A DNA stretch of 64,000 nt from Pseudomonadota bacterium (GTDB taxonomy: Bacteria; Pseudomonadota; Gammaproteobacteria; Steroidobacterales; Steroidobacteraceae), in assembly GCA_021843755.1 (NCBI GenBank), contig JAKBWB010000038.1, positions 39,420 to 103,419 of the forward strand. The letters are read 5' to 3'. Below are positions 17,452 through 25,990 of the stretch, piece by piece. Under the pieces are notes generated by a model that did not search any database, was not told where the DNA came from, and saw only the letters and a list, made by a program, of their open reading frames with translations. The position numbers were made by a program, and so were the translations under genes. Each line of letters begins with the position of its first letter. Position 1 is the stretch's first letter.

Positions 17452-18789
17452 GTGCTCGACCGGCGCCGCGCCGGGGTGCTGGCGCATCTGAGCTCGCTGC
17501 GCTGGCCGCTCGGTCGCGGCGGGCGCGCCTTCATCGACTGGCTGGCCGCCGCGGGGTTCACCGTCTGGCAGTTTCTGCCCGTCGGGCCGACCGGCGCGGA
17601 CCGCTCGCCGTATTTTGCGCGCTCGGATTTTGCCGGCGCGCCGGCGCTGCTCGATCCGGCCGAGCCGCCGGGCGATGCGGCCGACCGCTCCGCATTTCTC
17701 GAGACAACGGCCCAGTGGCTCGAGGACTACGCGCTGTTCGAGGCGGCGAGCGAGGCGTTCGGCGGTGCACCGTGGTGGAGCTGGCCGGAGCCGCTGCGCG
17801 AGCGCGAACCGGCGGCGCTGCGGCGGCTGCGGCACGAGCGCGCCGCGCGGATCGAGCAAGTGCGCGCCGAGCAGTTCGCCTTCTTCGTTCAATGGCGCAG
17901 ATTGCACGAGTACGCGCACGCGCACGGCGTGCGGCTTTTCGGCGACTTGCCGTTCTACATAGGACCGATGTCGGCCGAGACCTGGACGGACCGCGAGCAG
18001 TTCCAGCTGACTCCCGAGGGCCGGCCGGCTGCCGTGGCGGGTGTGCCGCCGGATTACTTTTCCGAAGGGGGCCAGGTGTGGGGCAATCCGTTGTACGACT
18101 GGCCGGCCATGCGGCGCGACGGCTTCGCGTTCTGGCGGGCGCGCGTGCGCGCGCAGCTCGAGCGTGTCGACCTGCTGCGGGTGGATCACTTCCGGGCGTT
18201 CGCCGCGCATTGGGCGGTTCCGGCCGGGGCACCCGATGCGCGCGGTGGCCGCTGGTGCCCGACCCCGGGGCACGAGGTGCTCGAGCGCCTGCGACAGGAG
18301 TGGGGGGTATTGCCGATCGCGGCCGAGGACCTCGGGGTGATCACCGTGGACGTGACGGCGCTGCGCAAGGCGTTCGCGCTGCCCGGTATGCGCGTGCTGC
18401 AATTTGCCTTCGACGGCTCGCCCGACAACCCGCATCTGCCCCGGCATTTCACCGCTGACTGCATCGCCTATACCGGCACGCACGACAACGACACCACGCT
18501 CGGCTGGTACGAGAGCCTCGATGCCGGCACCCGGCGCTATGTCGATCAGACGCTCGAGCTGCAGCCGGAGTCGGTGCCGGAAGCGATCGTGCGGGTCGTG
18601 CTCGCCTCGGCGGCGCCGCTGGCGGTGATTCCGCTGCAGGATCTGCTCGGCCTCGGCTCCGAGGCACGCCTCAATACGCCCGGTACCCGTGGTTGGCGCA
18701 ACTGGCGCTGGCAGCTGCCCGCCGGGGCTCTCACCGCCGAGCGCGCCGCGCATTGGGCCGCACTCAACAAGGACTGTGCACGTGACTGA
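17452..18789 (+). CDS. malQ: 4-alpha-glucanotransferase MalQ (amylomaltase)
   Basis: A GH77 enzyme that transfers alpha-1,4-glucan segments between maltodextrins in the cytoplasm. Catalytic residues are present: nucleophile D245 (LLRVDHFRAF), acid/base E292 (AEDLG) and transition-state D345 (THDNDTT). GVLAHLSSL and LPVGPTGADRSPYF match the family N-terminus. At 445 residues it is shorter than many bacterial amylomaltases (about 500). The frame is open upstream through the end of cysB; the GTG at 17452 (VLDRRRAGVL) matches homologues best but lacks a clear ribosome binding site. It sits between cysB and the convergent DUF934/cysI genes, an odd place for a glycogen/maltodextrin enzyme. Confidence 0.88.
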   Translation: MLDRRRAGVLAHLSSLRWPLGRGGRAFIDWLAAAGFTVWQFLPVGPTGADRSPYFARSDFAGAPALLDPAEPPGDAADRSAFLETTAQWLEDYALFEAASEAFGGAPWWSWPEPLREREPAALRRLRHERAARIEQVRAEQFAFFVQWRRLHEYAHAHGVRLFGDLPFYIGPMSAETWTDREQFQLTPEGRPAAVAGVPPDYFSEGGQVWGNPLYDWPAMRRDGFAFWRARVRAQLERVDLLRVDHFRAFAAHWAVPAGAPDARGGRWCPTPGHEVLERLRQEWGVLPIAAEDLGVITVDVTALRKAFALPGMRVLQFAFDGSPDNPHLPRHFTADCIAYTGTHDNDTTLGWYESLDAGTRRYVDQTLELQPESVPEAIVRVVLASAAPLAVIPLQDLLGLGSEARLNTPGTRGWRNWRWQLPAGALTAERAAHWAALNKDCARD

Positions 18790-18801
18790 GCCGGGGCATG
18801 C

Positions 18802-19287
18802 TCACGCGCCGAAGCGCACGCGTTCGACAGCCGGCAGCGGCTCGGCCTTCTGGTAGGCGACGCTGTAGCGCCCGAGGGCCTGCAGGGCGCTCTGCGGGTC
18901 CTCGCCCTCGGCCAGATCGAAAGCATCGCAGCCGCAGCGGGCCATGAGCAAGAGCAGGTCGCGCTTGACACCGGCGCCCACGGCGCGTACCTCGCCGGCA
19001 AAACCGAGCCGGCGCAGGACCGTCGCCTGCGTGAAGCCGCGGCCGTCGCTGAAGTTGGGGAATTCCACCGCGACGAGGCTCAGTCGCGGCAGGTCGGCGC
19101 GCAGCTGTTCGGGATCGTCCGCCGGCGTGAGCCGCACGCCGAGCTTACCGCCGCGCCGCAACGATTGGCCGGGTTGCGCGTGCAGCTCGGCCAGCGGCAC
19201 GACGAGGTCATCGGTCTGGCTGGCGGGCTCGCCGGGGTAGCGCCAGTGATCGATGACCCACTCACGCTGCCGCAAGATCCGTCGCAT
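18802..19287 (-). CDS. DUF934 protein linked to sulfite reductase
   Basis: A 161-residue DUF934 protein, a family usually encoded directly after cysI in proteobacteria. Visible family features are LGVRLTPADDPEQL, VAVEFPNFSDGRGFTQATVLR and GCDAFDL. AAGGA lies eight bases before the ATG at 19287, and the gene overlaps the end of cysI by 26 bases, so the two are co-translated. Its biochemical role is not established; an accessory role in sulfite reduction or electron supply is inferred from the constant pairing. It converges on malQ with 12 bases between stops. Confidence 0.88.
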   Translation of the reverse strand: MRRILRQREWVIDHWRYPGEPASQTDDLVVPLAELHAQPGQSLRRGGKLGVRLTPADDPEQLRADLPRLSLVAVEFPNFSDGRGFTQATVLRRLGFAGEVRAVGAGVKRDLLLLMARCGCDAFDLAEGEDPQSALQALGRYSVAYQKAEPLPAVERVRFGA

Positions 19288-20917
19288 AGACACGTTCCTT
19301 GAAGGGCTCGATGCCGATGCGCCGCACCGTATCGATGAAGTACTCGCCGTCGGCGCGCTCATCGCGGTAAACCTCGACGATGCGCTCGAGGGTGGCCGCA
19401 ACCTGCGCCTGCGGCACCGACGGACCGATGACTTCGCCGAGGGCGGCGCGGCCGCTGCCGGCGCCACCGAGGGTGATCTGGTACCACTCCTCGCCGTGCT
19501 TGTCGACGCCAAGGATGCCGATGTGGCCGATGTGATGATGACCGCAGGCATTCATGCAGCCGGACATCTTCAGTTCGATCGGACCGAGATCGTACAGGTA
19601 GTCCAGGTCATCGAAGCGCGCCTGGATGGCCCGCGCGACACTCAATGTCCCGGCATTCGCGAGCGAGCAGAAATCCAGTCCCGGACAGGCGATCATGTCG
19701 GTGAGCGTGCCGATGTTGGCCGTGGCGAGCTCGAGCTCGCGCAGGCGCAGCCACAGCCGGTACAGCTCGGTCTGCGGCACATCGGCGAGCACCAGGTTCT
19801 GATCATGCGTGGTGCGCACCTCGCCGAAGCTCAGCTCCTCGGCCAGATCCGCCACCGCCTCCATCTGGCCTGCCGTGATGTCGCCGGGATTGCGGCCATG
19901 GGCCTTGAGGCTCACGAACACCGCGCGGTAGCCGCTGACGCGGTGTGCGCGCGTGTTGTAGCGATACCAGGCGAGAAACGGTGCCTCGCGGCCGCGGGTC
20001 GGGTCGATGTCGGGGCGGGTCTCATAGGGCGGCGGCTCGAAATGCGCGCGCACGCGCGCGAGCTGCTCGGGGCTCAGTCGCGGCGAGTGCTCGCGTCCGC
20101 TGCGCCATTCCTGCTCGATCAGCTCGCGCATCCGTTCGATACCGAGGGTCTTGACCAGGATCTTGATGCGTGCCTTGTGGATGTTGTCGCGCCGGCCGAG
20201 GCGGTTGTAGACGCGCAGCACCGCTTCGAGGTAGGCGAACAGTTCCTCGGCCGGCAGGAACTCGCGCACGCGCTGGGCGAGGATGGGCTGGCGGCCGAGC
20301 CCCCCTCCGACCCAGACCTCGAAACCGAGCGGTCCGCCGGCGTTGTCTCGAATGCGCAGGCCGATGTCGTGCGCCTGGATCAGGGCGCGGTCCGCGCTCG
20401 AGCCGCTGACGGCGATCTTGAACTTGCGCGGCAGGTAGGTGAACTCGGGGTGCAGCGTCGCCCACTGGCGGATCAGCTCGCAGTACGGGCGGGGATCCTC
20501 GATCTCGTCGGGGGCGACCCCGGCGAGGTGGTCGCTGGTCACGTTGCGCACGCAGTTGCCGCTCGTCTGTATGGCGTGCATCTGCACTTCGGCCAGTTCG
20601 GCGAGGATGTCCGGCACCTCGGGCAGCTGCGGCCAATTCAGCTGCAGGTTCTGCCGCGTCGTGACGTGTCCGATGCCGCGGTCGTAGCGGCGGGTGATCG
20701 CGGCGAGCGCGCGGAGCTGGCGGGTGCTGAGCAGTCCGTACGGTATGGCGATGCGCAGCATCGGCGCATGACGCTGGATATACAGGCCGTTGCGCAGGCG
20801 CAAAGCCTTGAATTCCTCCTCGGAGAGCGATCCGGCGAGGAAGCGGCGCGTCTGGTCGCGGAATTCCGCAACCCGCTGCTCGAGGAACGCCTGGTCGAGC
20901 GCATCGTAGCGGTACAT
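19262..20917 (-). CDS. cysI: Sulfite reductase hemoprotein subunit CysI (nitrite/sulfite reductase family)
   Basis: A 551-residue siroheme and [4Fe-4S] enzyme that reduces sulfite to sulfide with six electrons. Cluster/siroheme ligands are C411 and C417 (ACPGLDFC) and C454 and C458 (KMSGCMNACGHH). Siroheme contacts TTRQNLQLNW and TSGNCVRNVTSD are in the N-terminal half. No flavoprotein partner CysJ is nearby, so electrons may come from ferredoxin or a remote reductase. A nitrite reductase role is possible by family alone, but the adjacent cys genes and DUF934 support sulfite. A TATAGT lies eight bases before the ATG without a ribosome binding site. Confidence 0.92.
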   Translation of the reverse strand: MYRYDALDQAFLEQRVAEFRDQTRRFLAGSLSEEEFKALRLRNGLYIQRHAPMLRIAIPYGLLSTRQLRALAAITRRYDRGIGHVTTRQNLQLNWPQLPEVPDILAELAEVQMHAIQTSGNCVRNVTSDHLAGVAPDEIEDPRPYCELIRQWATLHPEFTYLPRKFKIAVSGSSADRALIQAHDIGLRIRDNAGGPLGFEVWVGGGLGRQPILAQRVREFLPAEELFAYLEAVLRVYNRLGRRDNIHKARIKILVKTLGIERMRELIEQEWRSGREHSPRLSPEQLARVRAHFEPPPYETRPDIDPTRGREAPFLAWYRYNTRAHRVSGYRAVFVSLKAHGRNPGDITAGQMEAVADLAEELSFGEVRTTHDQNLVLADVPQTELYRLWLRLRELELATANIGTLTDMIACPGLDFCSLANAGTLSVARAIQARFDDLDYLYDLGPIELKMSGCMNACGHHHIGHIGILGVDKHGEEWYQITLGGAGSGRAALGEVIGPSVPQAQVAATLERIVEVYRDERADGEYFIDTVRRIGIEPFKERVYATDLAAA

Positions 20918-20925
20918 GCGGCCGC

Positions 20926-20931
20926 ACTATA
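20926..20931 (-). promoter_or_regulatory. -10 element immediately upstream of cysI
   Basis: TATAGT on the minus strand ends eight bases before the cysI ATG, so transcription should begin at or within two bases of the start codon. The -35 is poor. It is the same hexamer and layout as at cysH. Confidence 0.5.
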
Positions 20932-21051
20932 GGCGTGGTGCCGAGGCGGGCTAAATACCGTGTGGTTTGGCACTCCCCCCGCCCGGTTATGAGCCGCCGG
21001 CCGGTGGTGCGATAATGGTGCTCTCGCCGAGTCGGGCGCAAAGGGGCAACG

Positions 21052-21501
21052 ATGGGACTGTACTTCGAGGAGTTCACCGTCGGACAGCGCTTCGAGCACC
21101 AAGTCCGCCGCACGGTCACCGAGACTGACAACCTGCTGTTCTGCGCCCTGACCATGAATCCGGCTGCCATCCATCTCGACGCGGAGTACTGTCGTGATAC
21201 GCCCTTCGGCGAGCGCATCGTCAATAGCGTGTTTACCCTCGGCCTGCTGGTGGGCCTGTCGGTCTATGACACCACCTTCGGCACCACCATCGGCAACCTC
21301 GGCTGGGATGAGGTCAAGTTTCCGCGCCCGGTGCGCGTGGGGGACACGCTGCGGGCGGTGAGCACCGTGCACTCGGTGCGCGAGAGCCGTTCGCGGGGCG
21401 ATTCGGGCATCGTGATATTCGACCATCGCGCTTACAACCAGCACGACGAGGAGGTCGCCTCATGCCGCCGCGCGGCGCTGATGTTGAAGCGGCCGCAATG
21501 A
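21052..21501 (+). CDS. MaoC-like acyl-CoA dehydratase
   Basis: A 149-residue hot-dog-fold hydratase of the MaoC family. The active-site region reads LTMNPAAIHLDAEYC rather than the D-x-N-P-x-H of classical R-hydratases, and resembles the variant seen in mesaconyl- or itaconyl-CoA-type hydratases (inference from memory of the family). AAAGGGG lies five bases before the ATG, and a GATAAT (21011-21016) could be its -10. Its stop overlaps the start of the CoA-ester lyase gene (ATGA). The pair suggests hydration of an unsaturated dicarboxylyl-CoA followed by carbon-carbon cleavage. The exact substrate cannot be read from the sequence. Confidence 0.85.
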   Translation: MGLYFEEFTVGQRFEHQVRRTVTETDNLLFCALTMNPAAIHLDAEYCRDTPFGERIVNSVFTLGLLVGLSVYDTTFGTTIGNLGWDEVKFPRPVRVGDTLRAVSTVHSVRESRSRGDSGIVIFDHRAYNQHDEEVASCRRAALMLKRPQ

Positions 21502-22418
21502 GCGGCGCGCGGGTGCTGCGCTCGCTGCTGTTCGTACCGGGCGACAGCGAGCGAAAACTGGCGCGGGGACTGGGCAGCGGAGCCGATGCGCTGATCGTGG
21601 ATCTGGAGGACTCGGTCGAGCCAGGCCGGCTCCCGGCCGCGCGCGCCCAGGTGCTGGAGTTCCTGCAGGGGGAAACCAAACGCACGGCCGCCGAGCTGTG
21701 GGTGCGGGTCAACGCGCTCTCGAGCGGCAGGCTCTACGAGGATGTCACGGCGGTTCTGCCCGGGCGGCCGGCGGGCCTGGTGCTGCCGAAAGTCGAAAGC
21801 TACGCGGATATCGATCGCATCGCGCTCACGCTCGAGGCGATCGAGGCCGGCCACAGACTCCCAATCGGTTCGACGCGCCTGATCGTGATCGGCACCGAGA
21901 CGCCGGCCGCAGTGCTGGCGCTCGGTCAGTACCCGCAGGCGGCGGCCACGCACCGCGCTTGCGCGCGCCGCCTGGCCGGCTTGACGTGGGGTATGGAGGA
22001 TCTGTCGGCGGCGCTCGGGGTGACCGCTCAGCGCGGCCCCGACGGCTCGCTGCGCCCGGTATTCGAGCAGGCGCGTACCACGTGTTTGCTCGCCGCCGCG
22101 GCGCTGGGCGTTCAAGCCCTCGACGGGGTGTTCGCCGAGTTTCGCGATGCCGAGGGCTTGCAGCGCGAGGCGCGGCGGGCGCGGGCCGACGGATTTACGG
22201 GCAAGCTGGCGATTCATCCCGACCAGATCCCGCCGATTCATGCCGCCTTCACCCCCAGTGCCGAGGAAATCGAGTGGGCGGGCCGCGTGCTCGCCGCGTT
22301 TGAGGCCGCGGGAACAGGTGTGACGGCGCTGGACGGCCGCATGATCGACCGGCCGCATCGGTTGCTGGCGGTGCGTATTCTTTCGTTGGCGGGTATCGAG
22401 CCGGGAGCAAGTGCATGA
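21498..22418 (+). CDS. HpcH/HpaI-CitE family CoA ester lyase
   Basis: A 306-residue TIM-barrel lyase of the CitE/malyl-CoA lyase family. Typical motifs are LRSLLFVPGDSERK, GADALIVDLEDSVEP (Mg-binding acidic residues), VLPKVES, VIGTETPAAV and a C-terminal GKLAIHPDQIPPIH. Such enzymes cleave (S)-citramalyl-, malyl- or methylmalyl-CoA. The in-frame ATG at 21462 would overlap the upstream gene by 40 bases; the ATG at 21498 forms an ATGA junction with it. The next gene is also ATGA-coupled. The hydratase neighbour makes a citramalyl- or methylmalyl-CoA lyase role plausible but unproven. Confidence 0.87.
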   Translation: MSGARVLRSLLFVPGDSERKLARGLGSGADALIVDLEDSVEPGRLPAARAQVLEFLQGETKRTAAELWVRVNALSSGRLYEDVTAVLPGRPAGLVLPKVESYADIDRIALTLEAIEAGHRLPIGSTRLIVIGTETPAAVLALGQYPQAAATHRACARRLAGLTWGMEDLSAALGVTAQRGPDGSLRPVFEQARTTCLLAAAALGVQALDGVFAEFRDAEGLQREARRARADGFTGKLAIHPDQIPPIHAAFTPSAEEIEWAGRVLAAFEAAGTGVTALDGRMIDRPHRLLAVRILSLAGIEPGASA

Positions 22419-22801
22419 AGCTGAGAATCAAAGGCAATGCCCTGCGTCTGCGACTGACGCAGGGGGAGATCCGAGCGCTGGCCGAGCGCGGGCAGGTCGA
22501 GTCGCGGACGGAATTTCCGGGCGGAACGACGTTCGTGTACCGTCTGCGAACGGACGATATAAGTAAAGAAATATCAGTTAGTTATAAAACTAACCTCATG
22601 GAATTTACTCTTCCTGCGGCGTGCGCCGAGCGCTGGTGTGGAACGGATCAAGTGACGGTCAGCGCTGAGCGGGACGTGCCGGGCGGAAAGCTGCAGCTTG
22701 TACTGGAGAAGGACTTCGCCTGTCTGATGCCGCGGCCCGGCGAGGACGAATCCGACCACTTTCCACACCCCGGCGCCGGACAGGGACCGAGTCGGTGCTG
22801 A
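22415..22801 (+). CDS. Small conserved protein of unknown function (DUF7009-like)
   Basis: A 128-residue soluble protein beginning MKLRIKGNALRLRLTQGEI and containing LVLEKDFACLMPRPGEDES. I recall this architecture from a small uncharacterised family (DUF7009) but cannot verify it here. No signal peptide, membrane segment or catalytic motif is visible. The start overlaps the lyase stop (ATGA), so it is co-translated with the MaoC-lyase pair. Bases 22561-22610 inside it are only 26 percent G+C, far below the surroundings, and include a 7-bp stem-loop. The frame is unbroken there. Function unknown. Confidence 0.7.
   Translation: MKLRIKGNALRLRLTQGEIRALAERGQVESRTEFPGGTTFVYRLRTDDISKEISVSYKTNLMEFTLPAACAERWCGTDQVTVSAERDVPGGKLQLVLEKDFACLMPRPGEDESDHFPHPGAGQGPSRC
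22577..22594 (+). repeat. Stem-loop in an AT-rich patch
   Basis: GTTAGTT (22577-22583), ATAA loop, AACTAAC (22588-22594): a perfect 7-bp stem inside the small unknown gene. It is the only AT-rich hairpin noticed in the window. Confidence 0.45.
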
Positions 22802-22819
22802 AGCCGATCGGGAGGACGC

Positions 22820-23365
22820 TCAGGGTTGCCTCGCGCCGACGAGGGTGACGCCCGGGGGCAGTTGTGCGGCCACTCGGGCGTAGCGGGCGCGCTCTTCCAG
22901 AATCGAATCGGCGTCGACGGCGCACCACCCGGCGATGCGCGGCAGCTTCGCAAATTGACTCTCGATGGCTTCGCGCCGCTGGCACCAGACGGTATTGAAG
23001 AATTGCGCGAATGCCTGCCAGGCTGCGCCGACGGTCTGCGGCGCCGCCGCGAGCGCGGCCTCGAGGCGGGTCAGGGCTTGATGGCTGGTGCCGGCGCGGG
23101 CGGCGAGCGTGGCGAGCTCCGCGGGCAGGTCGGCAGGCTCGGCCGAGCCCGGGACGCTACGCTCGATCAGCTCGGCAAGCAGCTGGTCGCGCTGCTCGAA
23201 GCGGCTGAGCACCCACACGAGGTACTCGACGCTCGCGTCGCGAAAGGGGGTATGCGCCTCGGCCGCACCCGCCGCGCCATAGACGCTCGCGCAGGCGTTG
23301 GCGACCTGCGCCGCGTGGATCCGCTCGGTGGCGAGCTGAGTCCGGATGATGTCGCGCTCGTTCAT
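22820..23365 (-). CDS. Hypothetical protein, helical
   Basis: A 181-residue protein I do not recognise. It is alanine- and glutamate-rich and appears largely helical, with aromatic/histidine-containing segments such as VEYLVWVLSRFEQRDQLLAEL and WQAFAQFFNTVWCQRR. There is no signal peptide or membrane span. It converges on the small unknown gene (18 bases apart) and is divergent from thrA over 141 bases. No strong ribosome binding site precedes the ATG. The codon pattern and length support a real gene; the function is unknown. Confidence 0.7.
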   Translation of the reverse strand: MNERDIIRTQLATERIHAAQVANACASVYGAAGAAEAHTPFRDASVEYLVWVLSRFEQRDQLLAELIERSVPGSAEPADLPAELATLAARAGTSHQALTRLEAALAAAPQTVGAAWQAFAQFFNTVWCQRREAIESQFAKLPRIAGWCAVDADSILEERARYARVAAQLPPGVTLVGARQP

Positions 23366-23506
23366 CTTGCGTCTATTTTAACCATTCCCACCCTGAACAC
23401 CGCCTGTCGAGTGGCAGGTTTGCACAGTCTTTCCGCCGATCCATTGCGCGCTTAGGTGCGCATAAGTAGAGTCGCACGGCTTTCCCTTCAGGTGGTTTGC
23501 CAGCCC

Positions 23507-25990
23507 ATGTCGAATTCCGCGCCCTGGTTCGTGCACAAGTTCGGTGGATCGAGCGTCGCCGATGCGGCTTGCTTCGAGCGCGTTGCGAGCATCCTCGACG
23601 CCTCCGCGGCCGAGCGGCTCGGCGTGGTGCTTTCGGCCTGCAAGGGCGTCACCGACGCGCTGCTCGAGCTGATCAGCCTCGCCGAGGGGCAGGACGAGCG
23701 CTACCGCGGCCAGGTTGCGGCGCTGCGCGAACGCCACATCACGATCGCCGAGGCGTTGCTGCCGGGCGATGCGGTGCGCCTGTACGGGGCTGGCCTCGAT
23801 CGCGATTGCCGCGACCTGGAGGGCATCCTGCAGACCGTCAAGCTCACGCGAGCGGCCGCGCCGAACGTGCGCGACTTGATCGCCGGGTACGGGGAAATCT
23901 GGTCAACGAAGCTTTTTCATCGCTATCTCGAGGCGCGCGGCACGCGGCGCGGGCCGATGCAGTGGATCGACGCGCGGCGCGTGGTGGTGATCGAGTGGGG
24001 TCCGCTCGGGCCCGCGGTGCAGTGGGACGCCTCGCGCAAGCGCCTCGCCGATCTCGTGGATGCGGACTTCAAGGGTACGCTGATCATCACCGGGTTCATC
24101 GCCGCGGACCGGCGCGGTGTCCAGACGACCCTCGGGCGCAACGGCAGCGATTTTTCGGCATCGATCTTCGGGGCGCTGCTGCAGGCGGCGGAGATCTACA
24201 TCTGGACCGACGTGGATGGGGTGTTGTCGGCGGATCCGCGCCGCGTCCCCGATGCCACGGTGATCGATTCGCTCTCATACAGCGAGGCGATGGAGCTCGC
24301 CTACTTCGGCGCGAAGGTGCTGCATCCGCAGACCATGGCCCCGGCGGTGGGCGGCGGCATTCCCATTTGGATTCGCAATACCTTCGCACCGCAGAAGCGC
24401 GGCACCCTGATCTGCGCGCATCCGGAGTCGCGCCTGCCGGTCAAGGGCATCACCAGCATCGAGCAGGTCGCACTGGTGAACCTCGAGGGCGCCGGCATGA
24501 TCGGTGTTCCCGGCACGGCGCACCGGCTGTTCGGGGCGCTGCGCGAGGAAGGCATTTCGGTAATCCTGATCTCCCAGGGCAGCTCGGAGCATTCGATCTG
24601 CTGCGCCATCCCGCAGCGCGAGGGTGAACGGGCGGCGATGGTGATCCGCCGCGCTTTCGAGCGCGAGCTGCTCGAGGGTCACATCCAGAACGTCGAGATC
24701 GATCCCGACCTGGCCATTCTCGCGATCGTGGGCGACGGGATGGCGGGTACCCCGGGGGTGGCGGCCAAGGTGTTCAACGCGCTGGGCGCCTCCGGCGTCA
24801 ATGTCCGCGCCATCGCCCAGGGCGCCTCGGAGCGCAATATCTCCGTGGTCATCGAGGGCCGCTCGACGACGCGCGCTCTGCGGGCGGCGCATGCCGGGCT
24901 GTACCTCTCGGCGCATACGCTCTCGGTCGGGATCATCGGGCCGGGCACCGTGGGTCGGGTGCTGCTCGATCAGATCGCCTCGCAGAGCGCGCGCCTGCGC
25001 GAGCAGTTCAACCTTGATCTGCGCGTGCGGGGCATACTCGGCTCGCGCCGCATGGTGCTTGCGGAAACCGGTCTCGCCTCGTCGAACTGGCGGGCACAAT
25101 ACGAGGCCAGCGAGCAGCGCGGGGACCTCGGGCGTTTCATCGAGCACGTGCATGTGGACTACCTGCCGCACACCGTGATCATCGACTGTACCGCGAGTGG
25201 CGAGATCGCCGCGCGCTATGTCGAGTGGCTGCGCGCGGGCATCCACGTGATCACGCCCAACAAGAAGGCCAACAGCGCCGAGTTGTCCTACTATCGCGCG
25301 CTGCAGGCCGCGCGGCGCGCCGGCGGGGCGCATTTCCTCTACGAGGCGACCGTCGGGGCCGGTCTGCCGGTGGTGCACACGCTGCGCGATCTGCGCGAGA
25401 CCGGCGATGAGATCACGCAGATCGAAGGGATCTTTTCCGGCACGCTCGCGTATCTGTTCAACATCTACGACGGCGGCACCGCCTTCTCGGACATCGTGCG
25501 CGATGCGCGCCAGCGCGGCTTCACCGAGCCGGATCCGCGCGACGATCTGTCGGGAATGGACGTGGCGCGCAAGCTGATCATCCTCGGGCGCGAGATGGGA
25601 CTCGGACTCGAGCTCGCCGACGTGCGCATCGAGAGCCTGGTGCCCGCAGGGTTGGAGAGCGGATCGATCGAGGAGTTCATGGCGCGTCTGGCGGGCTCGG
25701 ACGGCGCCATGCGCGAGCGGTTCGAGCGGGCAAGGGGGCGGGGCAAGGTGTTGCGCTACCTCGGGCGCCTGGCCGCCGACGGCCAGGCGACGGTCGGCCT
25801 GGCGGAACTCGACGCGAACCACCCCTTCGCCAACATCGCGCTCACGGACAACGTGGTGCGCTTCGCCACGCGCCGCTACTGCGACAATCCGCTGATCGTG
25901 CAGGGACCGGGCGCGGGACCGGAGGTGACCGCCGGCGGCGTGTTCGCCGATCTGCTGCGCCTGTCGACCTATCTCGGAGCGCGGCTGTGA
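23507..25990 (+). CDS. thrA: Bifunctional aspartokinase / homoserine dehydrogenase ThrA
   Basis: An 827-residue fusion catalysing the first and third steps from aspartate to threonine. The aspartokinase (about 1-300) starts at K11-F-G-G-S-S and includes NGSDFSASIFGALL. The regulatory ACT region (about 320-465; GAGMIGVPGTAHRLFGAL, GDGMAGTPGVAAKVFNAL) should bind threonine. The homoserine dehydrogenase (about 470-820) has the NAD(P) loop GPGTVG at G478 and ITPNKKAN, EATVGAGLPVV and EGIFSGTLAYLF. Length and order match E. coli ThrA (820). It leads the thrABC operon and overlaps thrB by GTGA. I see no leader-peptide attenuator upstream. Confidence 0.95.
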   Translation: MSNSAPWFVHKFGGSSVADAACFERVASILDASAAERLGVVLSACKGVTDALLELISLAEGQDERYRGQVAALRERHITIAEALLPGDAVRLYGAGLDRDCRDLEGILQTVKLTRAAAPNVRDLIAGYGEIWSTKLFHRYLEARGTRRGPMQWIDARRVVVIEWGPLGPAVQWDASRKRLADLVDADFKGTLIITGFIAADRRGVQTTLGRNGSDFSASIFGALLQAAEIYIWTDVDGVLSADPRRVPDATVIDSLSYSEAMELAYFGAKVLHPQTMAPAVGGGIPIWIRNTFAPQKRGTLICAHPESRLPVKGITSIEQVALVNLEGAGMIGVPGTAHRLFGALREEGISVILISQGSSEHSICCAIPQREGERAAMVIRRAFERELLEGHIQNVEIDPDLAILAIVGDGMAGTPGVAAKVFNALGASGVNVRAIAQGASERNISVVIEGRSTTRALRAAHAGLYLSAHTLSVGIIGPGTVGRVLLDQIASQSARLREQFNLDLRVRGILGSRRMVLAETGLASSNWRAQYEASEQRGDLGRFIEHVHVDYLPHTVIIDCTASGEIAARYVEWLRAGIHVITPNKKANSAELSYYRALQAARRAGGAHFLYEATVGAGLPVVHTLRDLRETGDEITQIEGIFSGTLAYLFNIYDGGTAFSDIVRDARQRGFTEPDPRDDLSGMDVARKLIILGREMGLGLELADVRIESLVPAGLESGSIEEFMARLAGSDGAMRERFERARGRGKVLRYLGRLAADGQATVGLAELDANHPFANIALTDNVVRFATRRYCDNPLIVQGPGAGPEVTAGGVFADLLRLSTYLGARL

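Noticed and set aside
22820..23365. Hemerythrin-like HHE domain protein
   Set aside because: It is helical and has scattered His/Glu, but the ordered H-HxxxE-H-H pattern needed for a di-iron site is not present.
23366..23506. A thr-operon leader peptide and attenuator before thrA
   Set aside because: A Thr/Ile-containing stretch can be read near 23385, but it has no start codon or ribosome site and no terminator-type hairpin with a T-tract follows.
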